Below, in pieces: positions 8,707 to 18,066 of a stretch of 64,000 bases of DNA. The notes under the pieces are model-generated. The model ran no database searches and was not told where the DNA came from. It saw only the letters and a program-made list of their open reading frames with translations. How positions within the stretch are numbered: the stretch's first letter is position 1; every line of letters begins with the position of its first letter. Made by a program: the position numbers and the translations under genes. Source of the DNA: Stenotrophobium rhamnosiphilum (GTDB lineage Bacteria > Pseudomonadota > Gammaproteobacteria > Nevskiales > Nevskiaceae); assembly GCF_003052265.1 (NCBI RefSeq), contig NZ_QANS01000003.1:1-64000 (forward strand). The letters run 5' to 3'.

Positions 8707-10634
8707 GGCACCGCTTTGTTGATGGGCGTCAGCAAGCTAGAAAGATCCTGCGGCTTGCCGGTTTCTTTCCAGCCAAATACAGAGATGTGCCAGAGAATTC
8801 TCTGAACGTAGCTGCGCGTTTCGTTATACGGAATGTTTTCCATCCAGATATCTGCATCCATCGTCTGCGGAGGCAACCAACGCGCAACTGCTCCGGGGCC
8901 TGCATTGTAAGAACCCAAAGCTAACACGAGACTGCCGCCCCACTTGTCACGCACTTCACGCAGATAAGCAGAACCCAACAGCAAATTGGTTTCCGGATCA
9001 AATAACGTTTCTTGCGTCGGCACGGCTTGATTCCAACGCTTGGCGACACTACGCGCAGTCGACTGCAACAATTGCATTAAACCGTAAGCGTTGGCGGGAG
9101 AAACGGCTCTGGGATCAAACAAGCTCTCTTGCCGCATCACGCCATTAATCCACGCAGCGGGCAGGCCGCTCAGCGACTGTGCTTTTAGTGCTTGCGGCTC
9201 ATAGACCAGCGGATAGGTCAGCGCGAAATCATCGTAGGCGGACGCCGTGGCCAAAGTAGTGATGGCCTGCGAATGCCAGCCCCAACTCGATGCGAGCAAG
9301 CCCGCTTGCACACGCATCGCAGGTGTAGCGTCTTCCAGCGCCTTGCGCCATTCATTGTTCGCCCAATTGTCGCGGCCGGCCATGCGCAGTTCACGCGCAC
9401 GAATCAGCGCTTCGTTAGCATGCAATGCCGCTTGCACAGCAGCGTCTGACACTTGCGGCTGTGGCGTCGGCGTATGTGCGCGGCCTAAACGCCAGGACGA
9501 CAGCACAGCAAAAATATTGTTCTTCGTTGCCAAGCCTTGATAAATCGTCAGCGCCTGCTCACGGGTCTCTTTGCTTTGCTCCAGCCCGCGCGCACGCCAG
9601 TAAGTCCAACGATCTTGCATTGCGAATGTCTTCGGCAAACGCGCCGTCCACTCGCGCACCAACTCCCACTGTCCATTCCAAAGCGCAGCACGAACGCGCC
9701 ATTCCTGAACGCGATCATCCGCCGCAGTCTCCGGCAAGCGTTTGAAGTACTCCACCGCCTCAGGCAAGCGCGACCACGCCAGACCCAGCGCTAACGCCAC
9801 GGTGTAAGGCACCGCCGCATCACCTTGTAACTGCTGCGCATTTAGCAAAGGTTGGTAAATCTTTAAAGCATCTTCAGGATTCTTTCGTGCATAGCGAGAG
9901 AAACCATCGAGCAATGCATCTGCCTCGACCGGCTCATTGGGATCAGCGATCAAGACCTTGAGCTCATCACGCGGGGAGCGAATCAGTCGCGCCCAACGCA
10001 GCAAAGGTTTCGCACGCTCAGGCGATGCCATTTGCGCCATGTATTCAGCGAGTTCTACATTGCCTGCAACGAGCGCAAGACGCGAACGCTTTTCGGCAAG
10101 CGCCGGGGTGATCAAACTTTGCTGTCGCAACCAGTCAAATGCAGGCGTACAAACCTGCGGCATTTTCTGACCAGTCAACCAAATCTTCAGCGCGTCATCT
10201 CGCAGCGCTGGGTCTTCACCCGTTTTGATGCGCGCCCACAATTGCTGACAACGCAAAGAATCATCAGCGACATCGGAGCTATAGGCGGCAAGAAACGTTG
10301 GCCACACTTCACGCTGCGCCAGACTTTGTAACCATGCTCTTCGGATATCACGCGAGATTGGCCACGCGGCATGAATGCTTAAAAAATTTTGCGCACGCGC
10401 ATCGGCTTCATTCGTAGGCGCGTTTTTTAAATCGCGCAGCAAACGCGCGGCAGTGACATAGGGATACAGCAGGTAAGCGCTCAGCGCTTTGGAATCTGCG
10501 CTATCGACTTCACCTGCTTCGATGCGCGTCAGCGTCGCAGAAAATTCGGCGCGTGTTGTGGCTGCGTCATGCTGCGCGAATGCCAATGCTGGCAGTAACA
10601 ATAAAAGTGCAAGACCGCGGGTCAGTTGTTTCAT
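8703..10634 (-). CDS. slt: Soluble lytic murein transglycosylase (Slt70-like)
   Basis: A 643-residue periplasmic enzyme that cleaves the MurNAc-GlcNAc bond of peptidoglycan with 1,6-anhydro product formation. It starts with a signal peptide (LALLLLLPALAFA, cleaved near residue 20). A long alpha-helical superhelical region follows, as in Slt70, then the C-terminal SLT domain: the catalytic Glu is in MRQESLFDPRAVSP (about residue 502), followed by NAYGLMQLL and the GSYNAGPGAV motif. Size and order match Slt70. It overlaps cca downstream and is divergent from the TauE-type gene, with start codons about 55 bp apart. Confidence 0.94.
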   Translation of the reverse strand: MKQLTRGLALLLLLPALAFAQHDAATTRAEFSATLTRIEAGEVDSADSKALSAYLLYPYVTAARLLRDLKNAPTNEADARAQNFLSIHAAWPISRDIRRAWLQSLAQREVWPTFLAAYSSDVADDSLRCQQLWARIKTGEDPALRDDALKIWLTGQKMPQVCTPAFDWLRQQSLITPALAEKRSRLALVAGNVELAEYMAQMASPERAKPLLRWARLIRSPRDELKVLIADPNEPVEADALLDGFSRYARKNPEDALKIYQPLLNAQQLQGDAAVPYTVALALGLAWSRLPEAVEYFKRLPETAADDRVQEWRVRAALWNGQWELVREWTARLPKTFAMQDRWTYWRARGLEQSKETREQALTIYQGLATKNNIFAVLSSWRLGRAHTPTPQPQVSDAAVQAALHANEALIRARELRMAGRDNWANNEWRKALEDATPAMRVQAGLLASSWGWHSQAITTLATASAYDDFALTYPLVYEPQALKAQSLSGLPAAWINGVMRQESLFDPRAVSPANAYGLMQLLQSTARSVAKRWNQAVPTQETLFDPETNLLLGSAYLREVRDKWGGSLVLALGSYNAGPGAVARWLPPQTMDADIWMENIPYNETRSYVQRILWHISVFGWKETGKPQDLSSLLTPINKAVP

Positions 10635-10689
10635 GGCTCGCCTCCGGGTTCATGTACGATTCGCGCAATAGACGCATTGTAGGGTTTCA

Positions 10690-11496
10690 ATGGAACAGCT
10701 TGTTATTTTTCTCGCCACTGGCGCTATTGCAGGTGTGCTGGCCGGATTGTTCGGGGTGGGCGGCGGTCTGATCATCGTGCCCGCACTGGCCTGGTTGCTG
10801 CCGCGTCATGGCGTTGATGCCAGCGTCGTCATGCAACTCGCCATCGGCACGTCGCTGGCCGTGATCTCCGCGACCTCGATCTCGTCGACCTTCGCACACC
10901 ACAAGCGTTCTGGCGTTTTGTGGCCCATCTTGAAACGCCTTGCGCCGGGTCTGGTAGCTGGCGCCATTATGGGTGGCTTTGTCGCAGATGCTCTAACGGG
11001 TAACGCACTGAAGAAAATTGTCGGCATCGGTGCCCTGCTCGTTGCGCTGCAGATGTGGCTGGATCTGAAACCACAAACGCCTCGCATTCCACGGCCCCTC
11101 GGCAATATCGAACTGCTGAGCGCGGGTGGTGTGATCGGCATTCTCGCTGCGCTGATCGGAATTGGCGGCGGCTCGCTCACCGTTCCGTATCTTTCTCTAC
11201 GCGGCATCAGCATGCGCGAAGCTGTAGGCACTGCCGCTGCTGCGGGAATGCCGATTGCTTGGGCTGGCGCCATTGGCTTCATGCTGGCAGGTCATGGACA
11301 AGCGCATCTACCTGCATGGAGCTTGGGCTATGTCAGCCTCGCTGGATTTGTCGGTATCGCGAGCGCCAGCGTTCTCACTGCGCCAATAGGTGCACGTCTC
11401 GCACACACGCTGCCACCGAAAGCACTCAAGCGTGCTTTCGCCTTGATGCTTTTCTTGATTGGACTAGGAATGCTGCTGGACTCAGGCATAGCCTGA
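10690..11496 (+). CDS. TauE/SafE-family sulfite/organosulfonate exporter-like protein
   Basis: A 268-residue membrane protein with about eight hydrophobic helices and the two TauE/SafE repeats. Each repeat starts with a glycine-rich motif: GLFGVGGGLIIVPAL (about 20-34) and LIGIGGGSLTVPYLS (about 155-169). Members have been linked to export of sulfite, sulfoacetate or other small anions, but the substrate cannot be told from sequence. It is preceded by the divergent slt-like gene and converges towards oxyR across about 270 bp of non-coding DNA. Confidence 0.88.
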   Translation: MEQLVIFLATGAIAGVLAGLFGVGGGLIIVPALAWLLPRHGVDASVVMQLAIGTSLAVISATSISSTFAHHKRSGVLWPILKRLAPGLVAGAIMGGFVADALTGNALKKIVGIGALLVALQMWLDLKPQTPRIPRPLGNIELLSAGGVIGILAALIGIGGGSLTVPYLSLRGISMREAVGTAAAAGMPIAWAGAIGFMLAGHGQAHLPAWSLGYVSLAGFVGIASASVLTAPIGARLAHTLPPKALKRAFALMLFLIGLGMLLDSGIA

Positions 11497-11502
11497 TCCC
11501 TC

Positions 11503-11694
11503 TCAATAGAGATTGGATTTGTAGTCCTGCTGCAAACCTTTCTCCATCAGCCCGGGCACCGACAAAACAGTACGCACCAATGTCGCCTGAATGCCGCTCG
11601 TTTTATTAGCCTTAACGTGGGCGACCAGCATCGCTGCAGGATCGATTCCTTCAGCTCACGCTGCAATGCGCAGTTTTGAGTCACTACAGCCCAT
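11503..11694 (-). pseudogene. Possible small ORF broken by an in-frame TGA
   Basis: Reading minus from the ATG at 11694 gives 12 codons (MGCSDSKLRIAA), an in-frame TGA, then 50 more codons in the same frame ending GLQQDYKSNLY and a stop at 11503. The downstream part alone has a Met (AAMLVAHV). There is no good Shine-Dalgarno sequence and I do not recognise the protein. The segment lies between the oxyR terminator and the convergent TauE-type gene. It may be a decayed gene, a shorter ORF starting at the inner Met, or chance. A selenocysteine reading is not supported by anything visible. Confidence 0.25.
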
Positions 11695-11717
11695 TAGTAA
11701 ATTTCGTTGCGCCCAAT

Positions 11718-11745
11718 AAAAACGGCCCGTTTAAGGGCCGTTTTT
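11718..11745. terminator. Intrinsic terminator downstream of oxyR
   Basis: An 11-bp perfect stem (AAAAACGGCCC / GGGCCGTTTTT) with loop GTTTAA lies 19 bases past the oxyR stop codon. It has T-tracts in both directions and could also serve the plus strand. Confidence 0.9.
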
Positions 11746-11763
11746 AGATGAGTCGGGGGCAAT

Positions 11764-12708
11764 TCAATCTGTGCTTTCCTGGGCTTTTTCCTTGAGCAGG
11801 AAACTGGCGCCCTTCAGTTCAGTCGCAAGGATGGCTTCACGCAGCAGCTTGATCGCCTCGCGACGCGGGAAGGTTTTACGCCAAACCAAGGCCAGACGCC
11901 GCGCCGGTGCAGGGGCCGCCAGTGGGCGCCAAGTCAGCAATGCATTGTTGTCGCCGCGATTCTCAACCGACGTGCGCGGCACAACGGTAATGCCGAGGCC
12001 GCTGACGACCATATAACGAATGGTTTCCAAACTACTGCCAGTGCGCGGTCCGGGGCCATCGCCTTCTGCAGTGACGCACTTGGGGCAAGCCGAAATCACC
12101 TGATCACGGAAACAATGACCGGGGCCGAGCAGCAGTAGATTTTCTTCAGCGAGGCGTTTGGCAGGAATCTGTTCTTCGCTGGCCCAGCGATGATCTTGTG
12201 GCAGCAGCACAACAAAATCTTCGTCATACAAAGACCATGCGTTGAGGCCATGCAGATCAACCGGCAAGGCGATCACCGCAACATCGAGTTCGTTGTCGCG
12301 AAGTTGCTCAAGTAATTTTGCCGTGAAATTTTCTTCGATCACCAAAGGCATCAACGGCGCGCGTTCGCGCATCAGCGGAACGAGGCCCGGCAACAAGTAC
12401 GGCCCGACAGTGTAGATCGCACCAAAGCGCAGCGGACCAGAGAGTTCGTCACGGCCTTCACGCGCCATGTCTTCGACACGACCGGCTTCCGCCAACACTT
12501 TGCGCGCCTGCACGATGATGCGCTCGCCAACAGGCGTTGGCCGCACTTCACCACGATTACGCTCGAACAACATCACACCTAAATCGTCTTCGAGTTTTTT
12601 AACCGCGACCGATAGCGTTGGCTGCGAAACGAAAGAACGTTCTGCTGCGCGACCGAAGTGACGCTCTTTGTCGAGATTCACCAGATAGCGAAGCTCAGTC
12701 AGCGTCAT
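11764..12708 (-). CDS. oxyR: Hydrogen peroxide-sensing LysR regulator OxyR
   Basis: A 314-residue LysR-type transcription factor that activates peroxide-defence genes. The N-terminal winged helix-turn-helix begins [15 protein letters not shown] and contains [18 protein letters not shown]. The redox pair is preserved: with the start at 12708, the cysteines of [12 protein letters not shown] fall exactly at 199 and 208, the positions of the E. coli disulfide. That numbering, and the ATGA overlap with the hemF stop (12705-12708), favour this start over the in-frame ATG at 12720. It is the last gene of the tsaC-hemF-oxyR run; coupling to heme synthesis makes sense because heme is needed for catalase. 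Confidence 0.95.
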   Translation of the reverse strand: MTLTELRYLVNLDKERHFGRAAERSFVSQPTLSVAVKKLEDDLGVMLFERNRGEVRPTPVGERIIVQARKVLAEAGRVEDMAREGRDELSGPLRFGAIYTVGPYLLPGLVPLMRERAPLMPLVIEENFTAKLLEQLRDNELDVAVIALPVDLHGLNAWSLYDEDFVVLLPQDHRWASEEQIPAKRLAEENLLLLGPGHCFRDQVISACPKCVTAEGDGPGPRTGSSLETIRYMVVSGLGITVVPRTSVENRGDNNALLTWRPLAAPAPARRLALVWRKTFPRREAIKLLREAILATELKGASFLLKEKAQESTD

Positions 12709-13628
12709 GGCTTGAGCCAATCGGTGGGCTTCAAATATTTATCCATCAACGCCGCTTCAGCGCTACCGGCTTCAGGATGATGGTCATAACGCCAGCTTGC
12801 GAGTGGCGGCATCGACATCAGAATCGATTCAGTGCGACCACCGGACTGCAAACCAAAGTGCGTGCCGCGATCCCAGACCAGATTGAATTCAACGTAACGA
12901 CCGCGGCGATACAACTGCCATTCGCGCTCACGCTGACCATACGGCGTGTCTTTGCGTAGTTGCACCAGCGGCTGATACGCGGGGATGAAGTGATCGCCAA
13001 CGCTCTTCATCAAACCAAAAGCATTGTCGAAACCGCCTTCACTCCAATCATCGAAGAACAAACCGCCGATGCCGCGCGGCTCGTTGCGATGCTTGAGGAA
13101 GAAATATTCGTCGCACCAATTCTTCAACTTGGGATGCACATGCGCGCCGTAAGGTGCACAAGCTGCAGCGCCGATGGAATGCCAGTGACGGCAGTCCATG
13201 TCGTAACCGTAGTACGGCGTCAGATCGAAGCCGCCACCAAACCACCAGACCGGTTCTTCGTTCTCGCGCTCGGCGATGAAGAAGCGAACATTGGCGTGCG
13301 CAGTAGGCACATGCGGATTCAGCGGATGAATAACCAGCGAGACACCCATCGCGCGCCATTGGCGGCCGATTAACTCTGGACGATGCGCAGTCGCGGAAGG
13401 TGGCAGCTGCGTGCCTTGCACCATCGAGAAGGCAACACCAGCGCGCTCGAACACTTCGCCGTCAGCGAGGATGCGGGTGTCGCCACCACCGCCAGTAATA
13501 GCGCCACTGCTTTCGCCGCGCGTCCAACGATCACTTTTAAATTGCGCAGTGCCGTCGGCACTTTCCAAAGAAGTACAAATCCGCGACTGCAGATTTCTTA
13601 AGTATTGTTCGACGTCGGCGGCGTTCAT
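12705..13628 (-). CDS. hemF: Oxygen-dependent coproporphyrinogen III oxidase
   Basis: A 307-residue cytoplasmic enzyme that converts coproporphyrinogen III to protoporphyrinogen IX with O2, in heme biosynthesis. Family blocks are plain: [72 protein letters not shown], the FFDD segment and the C-terminal [19 protein letters not shown]. Length is standard (about 300). The start overlaps the tsaC stop by 4 bases (13625-13628) and the stop overlaps the oxyR start, so the three genes are probably translated as one unit. Confidence 0.97.
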   Translation of the reverse strand: MNAADVEQYLRNLQSRICTSLESADGTAQFKSDRWTRGESSGAITGGGGDTRILADGEVFERAGVAFSMVQGTQLPPSATAHRPELIGRQWRAMGVSLVIHPLNPHVPTAHANVRFFIAERENEEPVWWFGGGFDLTPYYGYDMDCRHWHSIGAAACAPYGAHVHPKLKNWCDEYFFLKHRNEPRGIGGLFFDDWSEGGFDNAFGLMKSVGDHFIPAYQPLVQLRKDTPYGQREREWQLYRRGRYVEFNLVWDRGTHFGLQSGGRTESILMSMPPLASWRYDHHPEAGSAEAALMDKYLKPTDWLKP

Positions 13629-14182
13629 GGCCTTAGCAGTGTACCGCTACGCAGGTCACGAATCTGCGTCGGCTTGTCGAGACCGCCTAATGCGCCGCTC
13701 ACAATGGCATCCACCTGCATACCGAAGCGCAGACGCACTTGCGTGCCGCTCATTGCTGGAGCTTGGCCTGCGCGGTTGGCGCTGGTGGAAACAATGGCGC
13801 CGCCATAAGCGCGGCACAGCGCAGACGCGACAGGATGAGCAGTAACGCGGACAGCGATGCTGTCGTGCTCACCACGTACCCATTCAGGCGTGTACTTAGA
13901 TGCGGGAAACAGCCAGGTTGCAGGACCAGGCCATGTTTTGAGCGCGGGCGCTAATTCTTTTGCGCTGAGCGTTTCGACATAAGGCTCAAGCTGCGAGAAA
14001 TCTGCGGCGATGATGATCATGCCTTTGCGCCAATCTCGTTCTTTGAGATCCAACAACTTGATGCAGGCGTCCTGATTCTGCGGCTCGCAACCAAAACCCC
14101 AAACCGCTTCGGTGGGGTAAGCAATAACGCCGCCTGCACTAAGAGAGTGACAGGCGGCGCGTAATTGCAGCGTTGAAGCCAT
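13625..14182 (-). CDS. tsaC: Threonylcarbamoyl-AMP synthase (YrdC/Sua5 family)
   Basis: A 185-residue single-domain enzyme that makes threonylcarbamoyl-AMP from threonine, bicarbonate and ATP for the t6A37 modification of ANN-decoding tRNAs. The YrdC motif appears as [16 protein letters not shown] near the N-terminus, followed by [13 protein letters not shown] and the [15 protein letters not shown] and [13 protein letters not shown] blocks. The length fits TsaC rather than the longer two-domain Sua5. It lies between topA (3 bp upstream) and hemF (4-base overlap), a common gammaproteobacterial neighbourhood. Confidence 0.95.
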   Translation of the reverse strand: MASTLQLRAACHSLSAGGVIAYPTEAVWGFGCEPQNQDACIKLLDLKERDWRKGMIIIAADFSQLEPYVETLSAKELAPALKTWPGPATWLFPASKYTPEWVRGEHDSIAVRVTAHPVASALCRAYGGAIVSTSANRAGQAPAMSGTQVRLRFGMQVDAIVSGALGGLDKPTQIRDLRSGTLLRP

Positions 14183-14185
14183 ACC

Positions 14186-16657
14186 TTATTTTTTCTTGGT
14201 GGCAGCTTTCTTAGCAGCCACTTTCTTCGCCGCTACTTTCTTGGCCGGTGCTTTTTTAGCTGCGGCTTTTTTTGCGGGCGCTTTCTTCACAGCAGCTTTT
14301 TTGACTGCTGTTTTCTTCGCTGGCGCTTCGGCTTTGTCAGTTGCAGCCTTTTTCTTGGCTCCGCCTTTCTTCGCCGGTTTCTTTAGATTTTCCGCTTCGG
14401 TCAAGAATGCTTCGCACTCGAATACGCTGAGTGTTTCTGGCGTTTTGGTCTTGGGGATACGCGCTTTACGCGTGCCGTCGGTGATGTACGGACCGAACTT
14501 GCCTTTGACGATGCGGATCGTCGTGCCTTCGAACAAGCGAATCGTCGCTGCTTCAATTGCTGCAGCTTTGAGTTCAATCAATTCGATTGCGCGCGGCAAT
14601 TCCACCGTGAACGGATCGTCTTCTTTCTTCAGCGAGACAAAGTTCTTGCCGTAGCGAACGTAAGGGCCAAAGCGACCAATGTTCACTTCGACTTCGTAAC
14701 CGTCTGGCGTCTGTCCGAGTTTGCGTGGCAGCTTGAACAGTTCCAGCGCCTGCTCCAGCGTAATCGTGTCGATACGCTGAGTCGCACGCAATGAAGCAAA
14801 GCGTGGCTTGTCTTCATCTTCCTTGGTGCCGATCTGTACGAACGGACCAAAGCGGCCGATACGCGCCGACACCGGTTTGCCGCTCGTAGGATCAACGCCG
14901 ATCTGACGCGCCTGCGAAACTTCTTCGCGCTTGAGTTCCATCTTCTCGTCAACGCGCGGCTTGAAGTCTTTCCAGAACGAGGCGAGCAATGGCACCCACT
15001 GTTTTTCGCCGCGCGACACAGCATCGAGATCATCTTCGAGATGCGCGGTGAATTCGTAGTCGACGTATTGCGTGAAATGTTCGGTGAGGAATCGATTCAC
15101 GACCATGCCAACGTCCGTCGGCGAGAAAGCCTTGCCGTCGAGGCGCACGTAGTCGCGGCCCTGTAGCGTGGCGATGATGCTGGCGTAAGTTGAAGGACGA
15201 CCGATGTCGTACTCTTCCAAGGTCTTCACCAATGAAGCTTCAGTGAAACGCGGTGGCGGTTCAGTGAAGTGTTGATCGGTGATGACTTCGATCAATTTGA
15301 CGGTGTCGCCTTCAACCAGAATGGGCAGACGCTTTTCATCGTCCTCGTCATCCGGCTCGTCGGTGCTCTGCATGTAAACGGCGATGAAGCCCGGCTCAAC
15401 CAACACCGAACCACTGGCGCGGAAGGCATGCGGTTCGCCGGCGCGGAGTTCTGCGGTGACGGTGTCATACACAGCCTGCGTCATCTGCGAGGCCATCGTG
15501 CGCTTCCAGATCAGTTCATACAGCTTGGCCTGATCCGGCGACATGTATTTAGCAACTTGCTCAGGCGTACGCGCAGCGGACGACGGGCGCACAGCTTCAT
15601 GCGCTTCTTGTGCGTTCTTTGATTTGGCTTTGAACACGCGCGCTTCAGCAGGCACGGAGGCCTTACCGAACTTGCTACCAATCACTTCACGAATTTCCGT
15701 CAGCGCATCCTGCGCAAGATTCACGGAGTCGGTACGCATGTAAGTAATGAGACCGACGGTTTCGCCGCCCAGATCAATACCTTCATACAACTGCTGCGCG
15801 GTGCGCATGGTACGGCTGGAAGTGAACCCGAGTTTACGGTTGCCTTCCTGCTGCAGCGTTGAGGTTGTGAACGGCGGCGCGGGATTACGGCGACGCTGTT
15901 TCTTTTCAACACTAGCAACACGCAACACACCATTGGCGGCTGCGAGAATTTTTTGCTTGGCGGCTTCAGAACCGCCAGCATCCGTCAGCGAGAACTGTTC
16001 GACTTTCTTGCGATCGAGCTCAATCAGCTTCGATGTAAACACCGAGCCTTTCTCGCCGCGCGCTTCAATCGTCCAGTATTCCTGCGGCTTGAACGCGCGA
16101 ATTTCCAGCTCGCGTTCGCAGATCAGGCGAAGCGCCGGGCTCTGCACGCGACCAGCCGAAAGACCGGTCTGAATCTTGCGCCACAACAGCGGCGACAGAT
16201 TAAAGCCTACGAGATAGTCCAGCGCGCGACGCGCCTGCTGGGCGTTGACCAAGTCCTGCGCGATATCGCGCGGTTCAGCGATGGCCTTCTGCACTTCGCG
16301 CTGCGTGATTTCATAAAACACCACGCGCTTGACCGGCTTGTTCTTGATCGCGTTGCGCTCTTTGAGCAGCTCGAGCAAATGCCAAGCGATGGCTTCCCCC
16401 TCTCTATCAGGGTCAGTCGCCAGAAAAAGGTTGTCAGCATTCTTCAGCGCGGCTTGAATCGCCCGCACATGCTTATCGTTCTTCTCGATCGCCTGATACT
16501 TCATGGCGAAGGCGTTAGTGGTATCTACGGCGCCGTCTTTAGGGACCAAATCACGCACGTGGCCGTACGAAGCCAGGACTTCGTAGTCTGAACCGAGGTA
16601 CTTCTTGATCGTCTTGGCTTTCGCCGGCGACTCAACAATGACGAGGTTTTTACTCAT
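14186..16657 (-). CDS. topA: DNA topoisomerase I with lysine-rich tail
   Basis: An 823-residue type IA topoisomerase that relaxes negative supercoils. The TOPRIM domain begins LVIVESPAKAKTIKKYLG. DPDREGEAIAWHL carries the acidic metal ligands, and the catalytic tyrosine is Tyr306 in GLITYMRTDSVNLA. After about residue 590 there are three topo-C repeats, each with a RFGPF/RFGPY or KFGPY motif, and no C4 zinc fingers. The last 70 or so residues (about 755-823) are nearly pure Lys/Ala/Pro repeats (KKAPAKKAAAKK type), a histone-H1-like tail likely to bind DNA non-specifically. It is preceded by smg and followed by tsaC at 3 bp. Confidence 0.97.
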   Translation of the reverse strand: MSKNLVIVESPAKAKTIKKYLGSDYEVLASYGHVRDLVPKDGAVDTTNAFAMKYQAIEKNDKHVRAIQAALKNADNLFLATDPDREGEAIAWHLLELLKERNAIKNKPVKRVVFYEITQREVQKAIAEPRDIAQDLVNAQQARRALDYLVGFNLSPLLWRKIQTGLSAGRVQSPALRLICERELEIRAFKPQEYWTIEARGEKGSVFTSKLIELDRKKVEQFSLTDAGGSEAAKQKILAAANGVLRVASVEKKQRRRNPAPPFTTSTLQQEGNRKLGFTSSRTMRTAQQLYEGIDLGGETVGLITYMRTDSVNLAQDALTEIREVIGSKFGKASVPAEARVFKAKSKNAQEAHEAVRPSSAARTPEQVAKYMSPDQAKLYELIWKRTMASQMTQAVYDTVTAELRAGEPHAFRASGSVLVEPGFIAVYMQSTDEPDDEDDEKRLPILVEGDTVKLIEVITDQHFTEPPPRFTEASLVKTLEEYDIGRPSTYASIIATLQGRDYVRLDGKAFSPTDVGMVVNRFLTEHFTQYVDYEFTAHLEDDLDAVSRGEKQWVPLLASFWKDFKPRVDEKMELKREEVSQARQIGVDPTSGKPVSARIGRFGPFVQIGTKEDEDKPRFASLRATQRIDTITLEQALELFKLPRKLGQTPDGYEVEVNIGRFGPYVRYGKNFVSLKKEDDPFTVELPRAIELIELKAAAIEAATIRLFEGTTIRIVKGKFGPYITDGTRKARIPKTKTPETLSVFECEAFLTEAENLKKPAKKGGAKKKAATDKAEAPAKKTAVKKAAVKKAPAKKAAAKKAPAKKVAAKKVAAKKAATKKK

Positions 16658-16726
16658 CTATATAAGGAATCCAAGTGATTGGGGGCGCGGCGATAGGCCG
16701 CGGCACAGGCGGCTTATACGCGGAAG

Positions 16727-16770
16727 AACCGGCGACTGTCCAGAATTTCATTTTCTGGACGGTGCCGGTT
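16727..16770. terminator. Long imperfect hairpin between smg and topA
   Basis: The outer arms AACCGGC/GCCGGTT (727-733 / 764-770) and inner arms GTCCAGAA/TTCTGGAC (738-745 / 753-760) are separated by a small internal loop. It lies just downstream of the smg stop on the minus strand and upstream of topA. There is only a weak T-run after it, so it may be an attenuator or mRNA-processing stem rather than a full terminator. Confidence 0.5.
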
Positions 16771-16780
16771 GGGCGCGGTT

Positions 16781-17248
16781 TTAGTGCAGAAAATCGCCTT
16801 GGTAATAGAGCATGTCTTCCAACTGCATGAAGGCTTCTTCGGCCTCCGGCTGGTTGATCAGCACTAGCAAACACACCCATTTCACGCGCTCGAGATCGAT
16901 CTCTTCCGTGATCGCCAGCAGGCGATCAATGACGAGTTCGCGCGAGTCGGCGGTGAGAATGCCGAGCTGCTCTAAATAAAGGAGAAAGCCGCGGCATTCG
17001 GTGGAAATGCGCTCCATCTCGTCATGCGTATACAAACGCATGGCGCCTTCGGGGCCAAACACCAGCGGAAGCTGGCGTTGCTGCGCGAGACCGTCCAACC
17101 AAGCAAAGGCGTGACGGACCTCATCTTCAGGAAATCCTGCGGCGACAAGCTCATCGCGCAGTGTGTCCTGATTGCCTGTGTCGGCGAACTCACCAGTCTG
17201 GTAGTTCTCTAGCAGGTACATCAGCACATCTAGGACGGTTTCTTTCAT
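16781..17248 (-). CDS. smg: Smg family protein (DUF494)
   Basis: A 155-residue cytoplasmic protein of the Smg/DUF494 family, function unknown. It begins MKETVLDVLMYLLENY, the conserved family start, and is rich in acidic residues, with a C-terminal LINQPEAEEAFMQLEDML helix. The gene is normally found next to dprA/smf and topA, as here. The name comes from 'smf-associated gene'. The 232 bp upstream (17249-17480) is AT-rich and contains the motif TTACTAAATA at 17348-17357. Confidence 0.92.
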   Translation of the reverse strand: MKETVLDVLMYLLENYQTGEFADTGNQDTLRDELVAAGFPEDEVRHAFAWLDGLAQQRQLPLVFGPEGAMRLYTHDEMERISTECRGFLLYLEQLGILTADSRELVIDRLLAITEEIDLERVKWVCLLVLINQPEAEEAFMQLEDMLYYQGDFLH

Positions 17249-17480
17249 GGCAAGCCAACTCCCGTTCTGTGTTGATTTAGTGTATTTGAAAAAATTGTTA
17301 TTGAAAATACCTCTGAGCGTGCCATTCGCTTATGCGCATGTGCTTTTTTACTAAATATTGCTCGAAAGTAACTTTATTTAACAAAATAGCACATAAATTT
17401 GCTGATTTGCGGGCGACAGCCCCACAACTTAGTTACCGCAATCTCTATACCAATTGCGGATGACGAGATGGTTTCAGCGC

Positions 17481-18026
17481 CTAAAATTCGCCGCGCTTGA
17501 AGAGCGAGAAAAAGTTGTACGAGGGATCTGCAAGGCCCGGCTGACCAATGTAAGCGCCGCTTAGAAACGGATGATCCATCTGCACTTTGCTGGGCTCTGC
17601 CGGATACGCCCAATCCGCGACGATGGCGCGATGACTGAATTTCCACTGGCCATCGCGCTTTTCGTATTTATCGAAATAACGTCCGCCAATGAGCACATCA
17701 AACAAACCGTTTTCGCCCTTCACTTGGTGAAACGCCAAGATATAAACCTCGCCCTCGGCGCGATCTCCATCGAGTTTCAAATTAATCGTGGTGACGTTGT
17801 GATGCAGGATCGCCATCGCCTTTTGAATTTCTGGCAGCTTGGCAATGAACTCGCTCGCCAATCCCTTCGCAAAATGGCCGTGATCGTCGATGGCATCCGG
17901 GTGATACAGCGCCTGCATCTTTGCGTGATCGTGGCGATCCGCCGCGTTGCAATAAGCGTTGATCAATTCCGTGATCGCTTGCTTGTCGAGTAACTCGCGG
18001 AGTTGCTGTTCTAGTTGGCTATCCAT
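17481..18026 (-). CDS. NTF2/SnoaL-like protein
   Basis: A 181-residue protein with the cone-shaped NTF2/SnoaL fold signature: N-terminal helices LLDKQAITELINAYCNAADRH, HDHAKMQALYHPDAID, then beta strands AEGEVYILAFHQV, GGRYFDKYEKRDGQWKFSHR. The His/Asp/Tyr pattern in the pocket (YCNAADRHD, HPDA, Y...W) is like that of polyketide cyclases, scytalone dehydratase and steroid-side enzymes, but the substrate cannot be assigned. It interrupts the usual dprA-smg adjacency, suggesting that it was inserted there. Confidence 0.75.
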   Translation of the reverse strand: MDSQLEQQLRELLDKQAITELINAYCNAADRHDHAKMQALYHPDAIDDHGHFAKGLASEFIAKLPEIQKAMAILHHNVTTINLKLDGDRAEGEVYILAFHQVKGENGLFDVLIGGRYFDKYEKRDGQWKFSHRAIVADWAYPAEPSKVQMDHPFLSGAYIGQPGLADPSYNFFSLFKRGEF

Positions 18027-18066
18027 GCTCGAAAGTGCTTTCCATGAAGGTGAAACGAATTGCTTG

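Noticed and set aside
11680-11694. CSDS text near 11690, resembling the beta carbonic anhydrase motif CSDSR
   Set aside because: The frame is stopped after 12 codons, there is no downstream carbonic anhydrase sequence and the motif is too short to mean anything.
14196-14654. A 152-codon plus-strand frame resembling a Phe/Ala-rich membrane protein
   Set aside because: It is the complement of the lysine-rich tail of topA; AAG/AAA repeats read backwards as Phe/Leu, which mimics membrane helices.
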